Shown piece by piece: positions 1-8,247 of a DNA stretch of 64,000 bases. Position numbers and translations under genes: made by a program. Positions within the stretch are counted from its first letter, which is position 1; each line of letters begins with the position of its first letter. The notes beneath the pieces were generated by a model that was not told where the DNA came from, searched no databases, and was given only the letters and a program-made list of their open reading frames with translations. The DNA is from an uncultured Bacteroidota bacterium (GTDB lineage: Bacteria > Bacteroidota > Bacteroidia > NS11-12g > UBA9320), in NCBI GenBank assembly GCA_937124965.1, contig CAKZLB010000013.1, forward strand, positions 1-64,000, read 5' to 3'.

Positions 1-456
1 CTAAATCTTCACAAAACCGCCTTGTCTATTGACTTTTATGAAATTCTAAACCTATAAAGAAGAATCGAACTCAGGTTATCATTAAAAGGCAAAAAAAACG
101 CCTAAGTATAACCAAGGCGTTTTTTGCAATTTCTTGCGATAATGTAGTACACTAGTAATGACACATTATTTTCTTTTAACATATCTAGTAACTTCCAACG
201 GTGGACTCCATATCCTAAAATACTGCCCGACGTTATTACCAAATAATCAACCCAAAGTTACATTACATAACCATTAGATAAATTAACACTGAGATATTTA
301 GTGAAATAAATTGGAGAGCATGTTCAAACGCAAACAAAACAGAAATAATTAAGATTATTTACCCCTTAAACAGTACTTAACACCATAGTTTTCAACAAGA
401 AAGGGGCTTCCAAACTACTCCACAATTTTCGCAAACAGTATGAAAAAGCAAAAATC
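1..456. other. Intergenic region, possible tail of an upstream gene
   Basis: No complete gene is visible. Frame 1 on the + strand is open from base 1 to a TAA at 55-57 and could be the last 18 codons of a gene starting outside the window, but it is too short to identify. A perfect bidirectional terminator hairpin follows at 93-125. The stretch 130-456 is AT-rich with no convincing ORF, RNA gene or repeat. Confidence 0.4.
93..125. terminator. Bidirectional intrinsic terminator
   Basis: Perfect inverted repeat AAAAAACGCCT / AGGCGTTTTTT with an 11-base loop. The A-run on one side and T-run on the other let it act on either strand. It probably ends whatever gene lies to the left of the window. 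Confidence 0.8.
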
Positions 457-1101
457 TTAGCCAACTGAAAAACGCAAGTACTTTATTTTTTTACCTTCTT
501 CCAACCACATTTTTTCATAAAACGTTTGAATGTTTAACTCTTCTGGTCGCTCATCCCAGTTATAGACATCATCAACATCAACCAGCGTTTTAAAGTTGTT
601 TTCATGAATCACTTCTTTGGTAAACTCATACAACAATGTACTGTCACACTTTAAATTAATGATTAACGGTTTAATAGAAATTTCTATGTATTTTTTTATA
701 AAGTTTAAATGTGTCAATCTTTTTTTTGCTTTCCCATCGCGAGGCTGTGGGTCTGCAAATGTGATCCAAATTTCACTAACTTCTTCGTGTGAAAAGTAAT
801 CTGTAATTCGACCTATTTGACATCGTAAGAAAGCTGCGTTTGGGATATTTTCATCTGTGGCAGTTTTGGCTCCTCTCCATATGCGGTTACCCTTAATATC
901 CACTCCTATGAAATTTTTATCGGAAAACAATTGTGCTAAACCAAGAGTATACTCACCTTTACCACAGGCTAGTTCAAGAACAATAGGATTATCGTTTTTA
1001 AAAACACTAGACCACTTCCCCTTAGGAGCTTCATTGTGCTCAAAAACATTTGAAAACTCTCGTATTTCCGCAAATTTTGCAAGCTTATTTTTGTTCCCCA
1101 T
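457..1101 (-). CDS. trmB: tRNA (guanine-N7-)-methyltransferase TrmB
   Basis: Predicted SAM-dependent methyltransferase that makes m7G46 in the variable loop of tRNAs in the cytoplasm. The 214-residue length is normal for TrmB. The SAM-binding motif I is seen as LELACGKGEYTLGLA (about residues 42-56), followed by a GVDIKG strand end. The family signature DPQPRDGKAKKRL (about 117-129) corresponds to the usual DPWPKxRHxKRR region, and a C-terminal TFYE segment also matches the family. It starts 36 bases downstream of pntB on the same strand, so it may be cotranscribed with the transhydrogenase genes. No own promoter was seen. Family assignment is secure; operon membership is inferred. Confidence 0.93.
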   Translation of the reverse strand: MGNKNKLAKFAEIREFSNVFEHNEAPKGKWSSVFKNDNPIVLELACGKGEYTLGLAQLFSDKNFIGVDIKGNRIWRGAKTATDENIPNAAFLRCQIGRITDYFSHEEVSEIWITFADPQPRDGKAKKRLTHLNFIKKYIEISIKPLIINLKCDSTLLYEFTKEVIHENNFKTLVDVDDVYNWDERPEELNIQTFYEKMWLEEGKKIKYLRFSVG

Positions 1102-1136
1102 AACTGAGCTGCAAGTTTATATAAAACGGGAGATTA

Positions 1137-2525
1137 TTAATCTAGATTCTTCAATTCGTTTACCAACTCCGACAAAACTTTTTTTGCATCACCAAACAAC
1201 ATATTCGTTTTGTCTTTAAAAAATAACTCATTCTGAATTCCAGCATAACCAGCGTTCATACTTCGTTTATTTACAACAATACTCTTTGCATTTTCTACCT
1301 CAAGAATAGGCATTCCGAAAATGGGGCTGTTTGGATCCGTTTTGGCTGCTGGGTTTACCACATCATTCGCACCTACAACTAAAACAACATCGGTTTGAGC
1401 AAATTCTGGATTCACGTCCTCCATTTCTTTAAGCTTATCATAGTCTACATTACTTTCAGCGAGCAAAACGTTCATGTGACCAGGCATTCTACCGGCAACT
1501 GGGTGAATAGCATAAGCGACCTCCACTCCTCTTTCCTCGAGTAATGTTTCTAATTCCTTAACAACGTGTTGAGCTTGTGCAACTGCCAAGCCATAACCAG
1601 GAACTATCAAAACCTTAGACGAATAATTCATCTGTACGGCCAAATCACTGGCAGATATTTCAGTCACATTGCCTTGTGGCCCATTCGACGTGGATGAGCT
1701 AGCAGCTTCTCCAAATGCACCGAAAACAACACTGTATAATGGACGATTCATTGCCTTGCACATAACCAAAGTCAGTAATGTTCCAGCAGAACCAACGAGT
1801 ATCCCACCTGTTAGCATCACTTGATTATCATATAGAAATCCCCCAAAGGCAGCTGCCAATCCAGTAAAGGAGTTTAATAGGGAAATCACCACGGGCATAT
1901 CCGCTCCTCCGATTGGAAGCACGAACAAAACACCATATACTAACGACAAAGTAAACAGCAGATACAAATGGGTTAACGAATAATCTTGAGCAAAAACGAT
2001 ATAAACCGCATATCCCACCAAACCAACTAGTATGACCGTATTTAATATATTGTACTTTGGAAGACGGATTGCATTTTTCAATGTACCATTGAGTTTTGCC
2101 CAAGCAATCATGCTACCGCTAAAAGACACTGAACCAATCAACATACCTGCTAACACAACACCTAACTTACCTGGAAAATGTGCTGCGATATTCGGAAACT
2201 CAATCAAACCAATAAGTGCTGCACAAGCCCCACCCATTCCGTTAAACAGTGACACCAACTCAGGCATCTTCGTCATTTGCACCTTTTTCGCTGTCAACCA
2301 GCCTATGATGGTACCAAGAATAATCGCTCCAAAAATTAAGGAGTATATAATTGGGCTTACAGGTTCTTCCCGTAACAAAATTGTTCCGACAATCGCAGCA
2401 ATCATACCGCCTGCAGCAATTAGATTACCCCTTCTAGCAGTTTTAGGATTACTCAACATCTTTAACCCTAGTATAAAAGTTACAGATGCTATCAGGTAAA
2501 CTATATGTATTATTTCAATGTTCAT
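1137..2525 (-). CDS. pntB: NAD(P) transhydrogenase subunit beta
   Basis: Inner-membrane subunit of the proton-translocating transhydrogenase, which uses proton motive force to reduce NADP+ with NADH. The 462-residue protein has about eight to nine hydrophobic helices in residues 1-260. The cytoplasmic NADP(H)-binding domain III follows, with IVPGYGLAVAQAQH (about 306-319), the HPVAGRMPGHMNVLLAE segment and VVLVVGANDVVNPAA near the C-terminus, all hallmark PntB motifs. It is the third gene of pntA1-pntA2-pntB, 25 bases after pntA2. Splitting the alpha subunit into two genes is common in bacteria outside Enterobacteria. Confidence 0.96.
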   Translation of the reverse strand: MNIEIIHIVYLIASVTFILGLKMLSNPKTARRGNLIAAGGMIAAIVGTILLREEPVSPIIYSLIFGAIILGTIIGWLTAKKVQMTKMPELVSLFNGMGGACAALIGLIEFPNIAAHFPGKLGVVLAGMLIGSVSFSGSMIAWAKLNGTLKNAIRLPKYNILNTVILVGLVGYAVYIVFAQDYSLTHLYLLFTLSLVYGVLFVLPIGGADMPVVISLLNSFTGLAAAFGGFLYDNQVMLTGGILVGSAGTLLTLVMCKAMNRPLYSVVFGAFGEAASSSTSNGPQGNVTEISASDLAVQMNYSSKVLIVPGYGLAVAQAQHVVKELETLLEERGVEVAYAIHPVAGRMPGHMNVLLAESNVDYDKLKEMEDVNPEFAQTDVVLVVGANDVVNPAAKTDPNSPIFGMPILEVENAKSIVVNKRSMNAGYAGIQNELFFKDKTNMLFGDAKKVLSELVNELKNLD

Positions 2526-2550
2526 TTTCTCGTTTTTTAGTAAAGCCCAA

Positions 2551-2859
2551 CTACTTTTTCTTTTTGAACATTTCTAACATTCTATCAGTAACTACAAAAC
2601 CGCCAACCACGTTTAACGTTCCAAGGAGTACAGCCAAAAAGCCTAAACTCAATGCTAAATAATTGGTTGGTTCAGAATCTAACATGACTAAAATTGCTCC
2701 TATTATAACGACTCCGTGTATTGCGTTTGCTCCAGACATAAGAGGCGTATGAAGAACGGCAGGAACATTCCCAATTACCTCAACACCAACAAAAATCATT
2801 AGGATTACAATGAAAATAATATCCTTGTTGCTTGTGAAAAATTCAATGACTGATTCCAT
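2551..2859 (-). CDS. pntA2: NAD(P) transhydrogenase subunit alpha part 2
   Basis: Small 102-residue membrane protein supplying the transmembrane helices that sit at the C-terminus of the single-chain E. coli PntA. Three to four hydrophobic helices are visible, including VILMIFVGVEVIGNVPAVLH with the family motif around PAVLHTPLMSGANAIHG, then two more helices and a basic tail ending KKKK. It lies between pntA1 (9-base gap) and pntB (25-base gap) on the same strand, so the three subunits are almost certainly translated from one mRNA. Confidence 0.95.
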   Translation of the reverse strand: MESVIEFFTSNKDIIFIVILMIFVGVEVIGNVPAVLHTPLMSGANAIHGVVIIGAILVMLDSEPTNYLALSLGFLAVLLGTLNVVGGFVVTDRMLEMFKKKK

Positions 2860-2868
2860 GTTATTTAC

Positions 2869-3969
2869 TTATGATGACAATTTCTGATTATTAATAATTA
2901 ACGTGCCTTTTGTAATTTCATCCTCAAAGTCCCAGTTAAAGGATCCGTCTGTAACTAGATGACTCAGAAACGTATCTATGTTTCTGCTTAAAAGTTCACT
3001 TGCATTTGTTGGTATTTGTGCAGGAAAATTACTCACTCCAACAATTTTCACCCCCTTGTGCACAACGATTTCATCGGGCTTGCTTAAAGCTGTATTCCCT
3101 CCTTTTGCTACCGCCATATCTACGATTACGGAACCATTTTTCATCAATTCGATTTGCTCTCTGGAAATCAAAATTGGTGCTTTCGCTCCCTGCACCAAAG
3201 CGGTGGTTATTACTAAATCTGCGTTAGCTAGAGACTTATTAACTGCCTCTTTTTGTTTTTGTAAATAATCTTCAGTGACCTCTTTGGCGTAACCACCTTC
3301 TGTTTTTACACCATCATCTTCAACCGAGATAAACTTTGCTCCCAGCGATTCCGTTTGTTCTTTACATTCAGGTCGCACATCGGTAGCTTCAACAACTGCC
3401 CCAAGACGTTTTGCGGTGGCAATTGCTTGTAAACCAGCAACACCAACACCAAAAATTAAGACTTTAGCTGGCGTAACAGTACCTGCTGCTGTCATTAACA
3501 TAGGAAAAATTTTACCTAAATTATCCGCACCACTAATAACTGCTTTATATCCAGACAAATTACTTTGTGAGCTAAGCACGTCCATGCTTTGTGCTCGACT
3601 AATTCGTGGCATAGCATCTAGGCTAAATGCGGAAACACCTGTTGCTGATAATGCATCTATCAATGAGTCATTTAAGCGATGGAATAATTGAGAAATCCAG
3701 ACTTTTTCTGGACCGAGTTCAGAGATTTGTTCAGAAGTTGGCGGGTTAATTTTAACAACAATGTCTGCTCGTTTGATTGCATCAGAAAAACTGTTTGCTA
3801 ATTCACCTCCAGCCGCAATATAGTCTTCATCTTTAAAAGCAGCTTTTTCACCAGCTCCTTTTTCGATGATTACATCTATGCCTATTTTTTTTAACTTGGA
3901 AATTGACTTTGGCACAAGTGCTACTCGCGTTTCTCCAGTTTCCGACTCTTTTAATACTGATAGTTTCAA
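2869..3969 (-). CDS. pntA1: NAD(P) transhydrogenase subunit alpha part 1 (NAD-binding)
   Basis: Soluble domain I of the transhydrogenase, which binds NAD(H) and passes hydride to domain III of PntB. The 366 residues show the AlaDH/PNT N-terminal domain (KESETGETRVALVPKS, residues about 7-22) and a Rossmann fold with LIFGVGVAGLQAIATAKRLGA (GxGxxG-type) and EATDVRP as the NAD ribose-binding strand. The segment VIVDMAVAKGGN is also a PNT signature. First gene of the operon; a GGAGAG sequence lies about 12 bases before the ATG, and a near-consensus TAACTTTA box lies about 40 bases upstream, neither conclusive. Confidence 0.95.
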   Translation of the reverse strand: MKLSVLKESETGETRVALVPKSISKLKKIGIDVIIEKGAGEKAAFKDEDYIAAGGELANSFSDAIKRADIVVKINPPTSEQISELGPEKVWISQLFHRLNDSLIDALSATGVSAFSLDAMPRISRAQSMDVLSSQSNLSGYKAVISGADNLGKIFPMLMTAAGTVTPAKVLIFGVGVAGLQAIATAKRLGAVVEATDVRPECKEQTESLGAKFISVEDDGVKTEGGYAKEVTEDYLQKQKEAVNKSLANADLVITTALVQGAKAPILISREQIELMKNGSVIVDMAVAKGGNTALSKPDEIVVHKGVKIVGVSNFPAQIPTNASELLSRNIDTFLSHLVTDGSFNWDFEDEITKGTLIINNQKLSS

Positions 3970-4035
3970 GGGACTCTCCTAATTTTACGTAAAGTTAGAA
4001 GAAATCATGTGACGGAAAAGGTTTTTGTTGAAATG

Positions 4036-4605
4036 CTAGTTATCTGTTATGGTGTAGATTATTGTAACAGTATTAGACTGATCGAACTTTATTTTGTGAT
4101 ATTGGTTCTTTCTATACTCTAGCTTATACACGAGCTGATGCCCGTTCCCAGTGCCATCTCCTGTATAACATGTATTAATGTTTTTCAGGATTAGACGGTC
4201 TGAGCGATTAATCACTCTCCCGTTTGGAGAACTAGAAACGCCTATGTTCCCATCACCAGAGCCAGAGTAATTTAATGGAGTCACTCTTAATCGAAGACCA
4301 TTTGGAATTGAACCTGATGCCATTCGTACATATATTTTTCTTGATGCATTAGATTTCTTTCCTGTAACAGACGAATAGTTCAGCCACAAAGAACTATCAA
4401 CAGCGGCAGACACCCCTACCATGGATCCCGCTTCAGTTGGTGTTTCTAAAGCCAATGTTATGTTTTTACTCCCGACCGATTCTATGTCCATAATAGCCAC
4501 CTCAGGGATTGCAATAGTTAAGGTGGTTTCTACGTTGTCATTGCTTTGTGCAACAACAAACAATTTAGTCAAAATGACTATGCTAGTTATGAATAGGCGT
4601 TTCAT
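4036..4605 (-). CDS. Secreted protein of tandem paralog family, copy 1
   Basis: Function unknown. It is the first of four neighbouring paralogs on the same strand (with 4896-5465, 5693-6262, 6320-6910). The start is set at the ATG giving MKRLFITSIVILT, which begins a normal signal peptide (cleavage near VVAQS) and matches paralog length (190 aa); an upstream in-frame ATG would add 30 residues unlike the others. Shared features are an IPEVAIMDIE strand, a PTEAGS turn, DSSLWLNYSSV, a GS(I/V)P(N/S)GL segment, CYTGDGTGNGHQLVY and a final TIIYTITDN. The alternating hydrophobic pattern suggests a beta-sandwich, resembling surface or fimbria-like subunits. That comparison is inference only. Confidence 0.8.
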   Translation of the reverse strand: MKRLFITSIVILTKLFVVAQSNDNVETTLTIAIPEVAIMDIESVGSKNITLALETPTEAGSMVGVSAAVDSSLWLNYSSVTGKKSNASRKIYVRMASGSIPNGLRLRVTPLNYSGSGDGNIGVSSSPNGRVINRSDRLILKNINTCYTGDGTGNGHQLVYKLEYRKNQYHKIKFDQSNTVTIIYTITDN

Positions 4606-4895
4606 GCGAGTAGTAAATAATAAAATAGTTGTGTGCTCTTGCGAACATTTAGAAGTTTTCAATTGATGTTCCAAAAGGATATTTTTTAATCTCACGATTA
4701 AACACTTTCACTCAAAACCTACACAAACTACTGCTTATCAGACATTTAATAAAGCATGATACTAATCTATCAATTACAATTCAACCTCCAAAAAGCACAA
4801 AAGAATCACTCAAAACGGGAAACGGCTTTCATTTTGAAACAACAGGAACTCCTAACGGAAAACTATAAATAGGTCATTAAAAACGATTCTAACAT

Positions 4896-5465
4896 CTAAT
4901 TATCGGTAATAGTGTACAATACCGATACGGTGTTTGAGTCGTCAAAGTCTATCCGATTATATTGGTTATTTCTGTACTCAAGCGTGTACACCAGTCGATG
5001 TCCATTCCCCACCCCGTCTCCAGTGTAACATGTTCGAATATTGCGAACAATTCTTCTGTCATTACCATTAAGAATTTTTCCGTTGGTTGCAATTCCATGA
5101 GTACCATCACCTGAACCGGTGTAGGCACCAGCTGTTACCCGCATTCTAAGTCCAGACGGCACAGAACCAGAAACAATCCGAGCATAAATACTTCGATTAG
5201 CTTCTAGCGCCTGACTTCTAACCGAAGAATAGTTTAACCACAGAGAGCTATCAGCGGCAGCGGTCAAATCTAACATTAAACCAGCTTCGCTCGGAGCTTC
5301 AACCACTAACGATATACTTTGTGACCCAGGACCTTCAATGTCCATAATTGCCACTTCAGGAATCGCAATAGAAACAGTACCATTTGCGGTTTCATCTTCT
5401 TGCGCTTGAGCAAATAAAACCGTTAAAAGAAAAAATGAAAGGATTAATATCTTAGACTTAAACAT
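4896..5465 (-). CDS. Secreted protein of tandem paralog family, copy 2
   Basis: Unknown function, 189 residues with a clear signal peptide (MFKSKILILSFFLLTVLFAQAQ). It is the closest relative of copy 1: it repeats IPEVAIMDIEGPGS, EAPSEAGLM, DSSLWLNYSSVRS, SGSVPSGLRMRV, the CYTGDGVGNGHRLVY block and the C-terminal VLYTITDN. The two cysteine-containing blocks are confined to copies 1 and 2, whereas copies 3 and 4 have serine in the equivalent position (SSYTGVGVGNGH, SSNTGKGVNKGH). Intergenic spacers of 200-290 bases separate the copies, so each may have its own promoter. Confidence 0.82.
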   Translation of the reverse strand: MFKSKILILSFFLLTVLFAQAQEDETANGTVSIAIPEVAIMDIEGPGSQSISLVVEAPSEAGLMLDLTAAADSSLWLNYSSVRSQALEANRSIYARIVSGSVPSGLRMRVTAGAYTGSGDGTHGIATNGKILNGNDRRIVRNIRTCYTGDGVGNGHRLVYTLEYRNNQYNRIDFDDSNTVSVLYTITDN

Positions 5466-5692
5466 TGAAGCAGGTTAAAGCATTTAGTAAGCTGTAAAAT
5501 TACTTAATCGAAAAAATTGTACAAAAGATGACTCGAAGTGCATATCACTAGATATAACTAATTTTTACAAAAAACAACCATAAATAATTGGTTATCAGTA
5601 GTTTAATTTTTTGTCATTTTTAAACTGTAGTGAAGTGAGAATTGTACACTAATGAAACTTTAGCCTTTAATAAAGACTTCAAAACCAAAACT

Positions 5693-6262
5693 TTAGTCTG
5701 AAATTGTATAGACTAATCGAACTTGTTGAGACGATTGAAAGTCCAATTGTTGGTATTGCGACTGATTAACTTTCAGAGAGTAGACCATTTGATGACCATT
5801 ACCTACACCTACTCCTGTGTAACTTGATTCGATATCTTGAACCAATTTTTGTTCAATATTGGTTAACGTTACATTACCAGATGGAATACCAAGACTGCCA
5901 TTGCCGTTACCTGCATATGGTTTAGCGGAAACACTTAACAAGGTGCCAGGCGGTACAGAACCATCCGCAATTCGAACATAAATGTTGGTTGAGGGTCGGC
6001 TTGAGCTTCCTTTGATGAAACTATAATTTAACCAAAAACTTGAGTCAGATACTTGGTTTAAAATTGGCCTTCCTGCTTCAACAGGTCCAACTAATGATAG
6101 TTGCAAAACGCTATTTCCAGTTACGTTAACCAAGCTTACTTCAGGAATTTGTATAGCAACTGTGTGATCAGCAGTATTGTTTTCTGGCGAAACAGATTGA
6201 GCAGAAACTTTGATAAAAGTGCTCAAAAAAAACAGTATAACAAGGCTGACTATTCGAATCAT
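5693..6262 (-). CDS. Secreted protein of tandem paralog family, copy 3
   Basis: Unknown function, 189 residues, signal peptide at the N-terminus (MIRIVSLVILFFLSTFIKVSAQS). The family blocks are IPEVSLVNV, GPVEAGRP, DSSFWLNYSFIKG, DGSVPPGTLLSV, SYTGVGVGNGHQMVYSL and a final LVYTISD. It lacks the terminal asparagine and the cysteine of copies 1-2. The leader before the ATG resembles that of copy 4 (a GTAGTAGT-like stretch just before the start), which supports duplication of gene plus leader. Confidence 0.82.
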   Translation of the reverse strand: MIRIVSLVILFFLSTFIKVSAQSVSPENNTADHTVAIQIPEVSLVNVTGNSVLQLSLVGPVEAGRPILNQVSDSSFWLNYSFIKGSSSRPSTNIYVRIADGSVPPGTLLSVSAKPYAGNGNGSLGIPSGNVTLTNIEQKLVQDIESSYTGVGVGNGHQMVYSLKVNQSQYQQLDFQSSQQVRLVYTISD

Positions 6263-6319
6263 TTGACTACTACGTTGTTACGAAAATAACAAAATAGTAT
6301 GAGAAATAGTTTATTCGAC

Positions 6320-6910
6320 CTAATCAGTGAGGGTATATACGATAGTTAAAACAGACGGAGCCGTATAATTAACTATGTTATAGTTTGTTAAATCAAGTGA
6401 GTAAACTAGTTGATGCCCTTTGTTTACACCTTTACCTGTATTCGATGATTTAATGTTCTGAATGAGCATTTGGTCGACGCTGCTCAGAGTCACAGTGCCT
6501 GTCGGCACACCTTTATTTCCTTTACCATGACTGGTACTTGACTTAGCTTTAACGTTTAGATCCATTCCACTAGGAACAGTTCCAGCACCTATCTTCACAA
6601 ACACATGGCATTTTGGACGTGTATTTTTTCCTTTCAAAAAGGTGTAATTCACCCAAACAGAACTGTCTGCAGTGTTAGTAGCTCCCAAACCAGCTTCTGC
6701 CGGACCATTTAAACCAAGTGAAACTGTAGTATTTGTATTACTCCTTAATCCTAGAAGTGCAACTTGGGGAATATTAACCGAAACGTTACGGCCATATGCG
6801 TAGCCGTTTCCGTTGCCATTTCCATTTCCGTTACTATTACCTTGAGAATAGGCCATAAACGAAGACGAAATACCAACAATAATTAAGATTATTGTTTTTA
6901 ATGCTTTCAT
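6320..6910 (-). CDS. Secreted protein of tandem paralog family, copy 4 (Gly-Asn rich N-terminus)
   Basis: Unknown function, 196 residues. After the signal peptide (MKALKTIILIIVGISSSFMAYSQ) comes a low-complexity run of alternating Gly and Asn (about residues 24-36) that the other copies lack. The paralog core then follows: IPQVALLGL, GPAEAGL, DSSVWVNYTFLKG, GTVPSGMDLNV, SSNTGKGVNKGHQLVYSL and IVYTLTD. It is the most upstream copy and the only one with a good -7 box nearby (6945-6952). It may be the first gene of a partly cotranscribed cluster. Confidence 0.82.
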   Translation of the reverse strand: MKALKTIILIIVGISSSFMAYSQGNSNGNGNGNGNGYAYGRNVSVNIPQVALLGLRSNTNTTVSLGLNGPAEAGLGATNTADSSVWVNYTFLKGKNTRPKCHVFVKIGAGTVPSGMDLNVKAKSSTSHGKGNKGVPTGTVTLSSVDQMLIQNIKSSNTGKGVNKGHQLVYSLDLTNYNIVNYTAPSVLTIVYTLTD

Positions 6911-6944
6911 TTTAGTAGTAGTACGTTACTGTAATAACGTGATG

Positions 6945-6952
6945 CAAATATA
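6945..6952 (-). promoter_or_regulatory. Bacteroidota -7 promoter box before paralog copy 4
   Basis: On the minus strand the sequence is TATATTTG, an exact match to the Bacteroidota -7 consensus TAnnTTTG, 34 bases upstream of the copy 4 start. No TTG at the expected -33 spacing was found. Confidence 0.5.
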
Positions 6953-7039
6953 TAAACAATATTTAAATATATTCCTATAATGGGATGAATTGTTCCCATA
7001 TTGGTTTTTGTGACATTTCAACTCAACTACATTTAGATG

Positions 7040-7047
7040 TACATTTG
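7040..7047 (+). promoter_or_regulatory. Bacteroidota -7 box for the FtsE gene
   Basis: TACATTTG matches TAnnTTTG and ends only four bases before the ATG at 7052. With the usual spacing, transcription would begin at or next to the start codon, implying a leaderless mRNA. It also excludes the in-frame ATG at 7037, which precedes the box. Confidence 0.5.
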
Positions 7048-7051
7048 CGCT

Positions 7052-7738
7052 ATGGACAACGGCATCGTACGCTTGCAAAATGCTTTCATATTTCAGACAA
7101 ACAACAATCTAGTATTACATGATGTCGACATAAATCTGCAAGCCTCCGAGTTCGCATATTTGATTGGAAAAACAGGTAGTGGGAAGTCCAGTCTTTTAAA
7201 AACGTTATACGGAGAATTACCGCTTAGAGAAGGAAAAGGAATAGTTGCAGACATGGACCTTACTGAGTTAAATCGTAAAACAGTTCCCTTGCTTCGACGA
7301 AAAATTGGAATTGTATTCCAAGACTTCCAGCTTCTGTCAGATCGAAATGTTCAAGAAAACCTCATGTTCGTATTAAAAGCAACGGACTGGAAAGACAAAT
7401 CAAAGATGGCAAAACGTTGCGCTGAAGTACTCGAATTGGTTGGACTGGCAACTAAAGATTACAAAATGCCCCATGAATTATCGGGAGGAGAACAACAACG
7501 AATTGTTATTGCACGAGCGTTATTAAACAACCCTTCGTTAATTCTGGCTGATGAACCTACTGGGAACCTGGATCCAGATGTTTCTGATGACATAATGAAA
7601 TTACTCCATACAATTAGTGAAAGAGGTACGGCGATATTGATGGCAACCCATGATTATCGCTTAATTAATAAATACCCTGGCACGATTTACAATTGTGCAA
7701 ACAACACAATTTCTAAAAAATCAGATTTTTTAGAATGA
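7052..7738 (+). CDS. ftsE: Cell division ABC transporter ATP-binding protein FtsE
   Basis: ATPase that would pair with the membrane protein FtsX to couple ATP hydrolysis to septal peptidoglycan hydrolase activation at the inner membrane. Motifs seen are Walker [11 protein letters not shown]-loop VFQDFQLL, signature LSGGEQQR, Walker [13 protein letters not shown] and the switch histidine in MATHDYR. The [18 protein letters not shown] segment is typical of FtsE rather than LolD. The start is placed at ATG 7052 because the -7 box overlaps the longer ORF start at 7037. No ftsX gene adjoins it here; in many Bacteroidota the two are unlinked. LolD-type function is the main alternative. Confidence 0.82.
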   Translation: MDNGIVRLQNAFIFQTNNNLVLHDVDINLQASEFAYLIGKTGSGKSSLLKTLYGELPLREGKGIVADMDLTELNRKTVPLLRRKIGIVFQDFQLLSDRNVQENLMFVLKATDWKDKSKMAKRCAEVLELVGLATKDYKMPHELSGGEQQRIVIARALLNNPSLILADEPTGNLDPDVSDDIMKLLHTISERGTAILMATHDYRLINKYPGTIYNCANNTISKKSDFLE

Positions 7739-7789
7739 TTATGACCTTAGTCGGATAAAATTTCTCCTCATATTTATCTTGATTATTTT

Positions 7790-7797
7790 TACTTTTG
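7790..7797 (+). promoter_or_regulatory. Bacteroidota -7 box for the CX4CH lipoprotein gene
   Basis: TACTTTTG matches TAnnTTTG and lies 17 bases before the ATG at 7815. It lies inside the longest possible ORF (from 7779), which argues for the downstream start. Confidence 0.45.
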
Positions 7798-7814
7798 GCG
7801 CAAAAGAAAACAGA

Positions 7815-8192
7815 ATGAAAAAAATAATTTTAGCACTAACCATCTTTGCCGGCCTTTTTATGGTTGGATGCGATGAAGATGACGAACCTACCAAAACGAC
7901 AAATACCCAACCTCAAGAGTTGTGTGACAGCTTAAATATTACGTATGACGCACACATTAAAGCGATTGTTGACATGTCGTGCAATACTGCTTCTTGCCAC
8001 GCAAGTTCTGCAGGAGGTTTTAAACTTGGAACATATGCTGAAGTAAAAGCAGCCGCAGAGAAAGAAAATTTCTTAAAAGCTATAAAACATGAAGATGGTG
8101 CTGTAAACATGCCGATGGGAGCGTCAAAATTAAGTGATGAAAATATCCAGAAATTTGAATGTTGGGAAAAAACTGGGTTTACTGAGAAATAA
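7815..8192 (+). CDS. Lipoprotein with cytochrome-like CX4CH motif
   Basis: A 125-residue exported protein. The signal peptide ends in a lipobox with Cys19 (GLFMVGC) followed by an acidic DEDDEP stretch, so it should be a lipid-anchored envelope protein. The motif C56-NTAS-C61-H62 resembles a c-type haem site but has four rather than two residues between the cysteines, and NMPMG near residues 98-102 could supply an axial Met. This arrangement occurs in small lipoproteins of Bacteroidota related to cytochrome c-like domains (family knowledge). Haem attachment is inferred, not certain; C37 and C116 are additional cysteines. It lies 76 bases after ftsE and ends at a bidirectional terminator shared with dnaG. 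Confidence 0.75.
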   Translation: MKKIILALTIFAGLFMVGCDEDDEPTKTTNTQPQELCDSLNITYDAHIKAIVDMSCNTASCHASSAGGFKLGTYAEVKAAAEKENFLKAIKHEDGAVNMPMGASKLSDENIQKFECWEKTGFTEK

Positions 8193-8213
8193 TAAAGATA
8201 CTTTGAATATCAG

Positions 8214-8247
8214 AAAGTCGGGATGTGAACGCGTTCCGACTTTTTTT
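8214..8247. terminator. Bidirectional terminator between lipoprotein gene and dnaG
   Basis: AAAGTCGG / CCGACTTT stem with a 14-base loop and a T-run. It overlaps the dnaG stop codon region and can serve both convergent genes. Confidence 0.75.
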
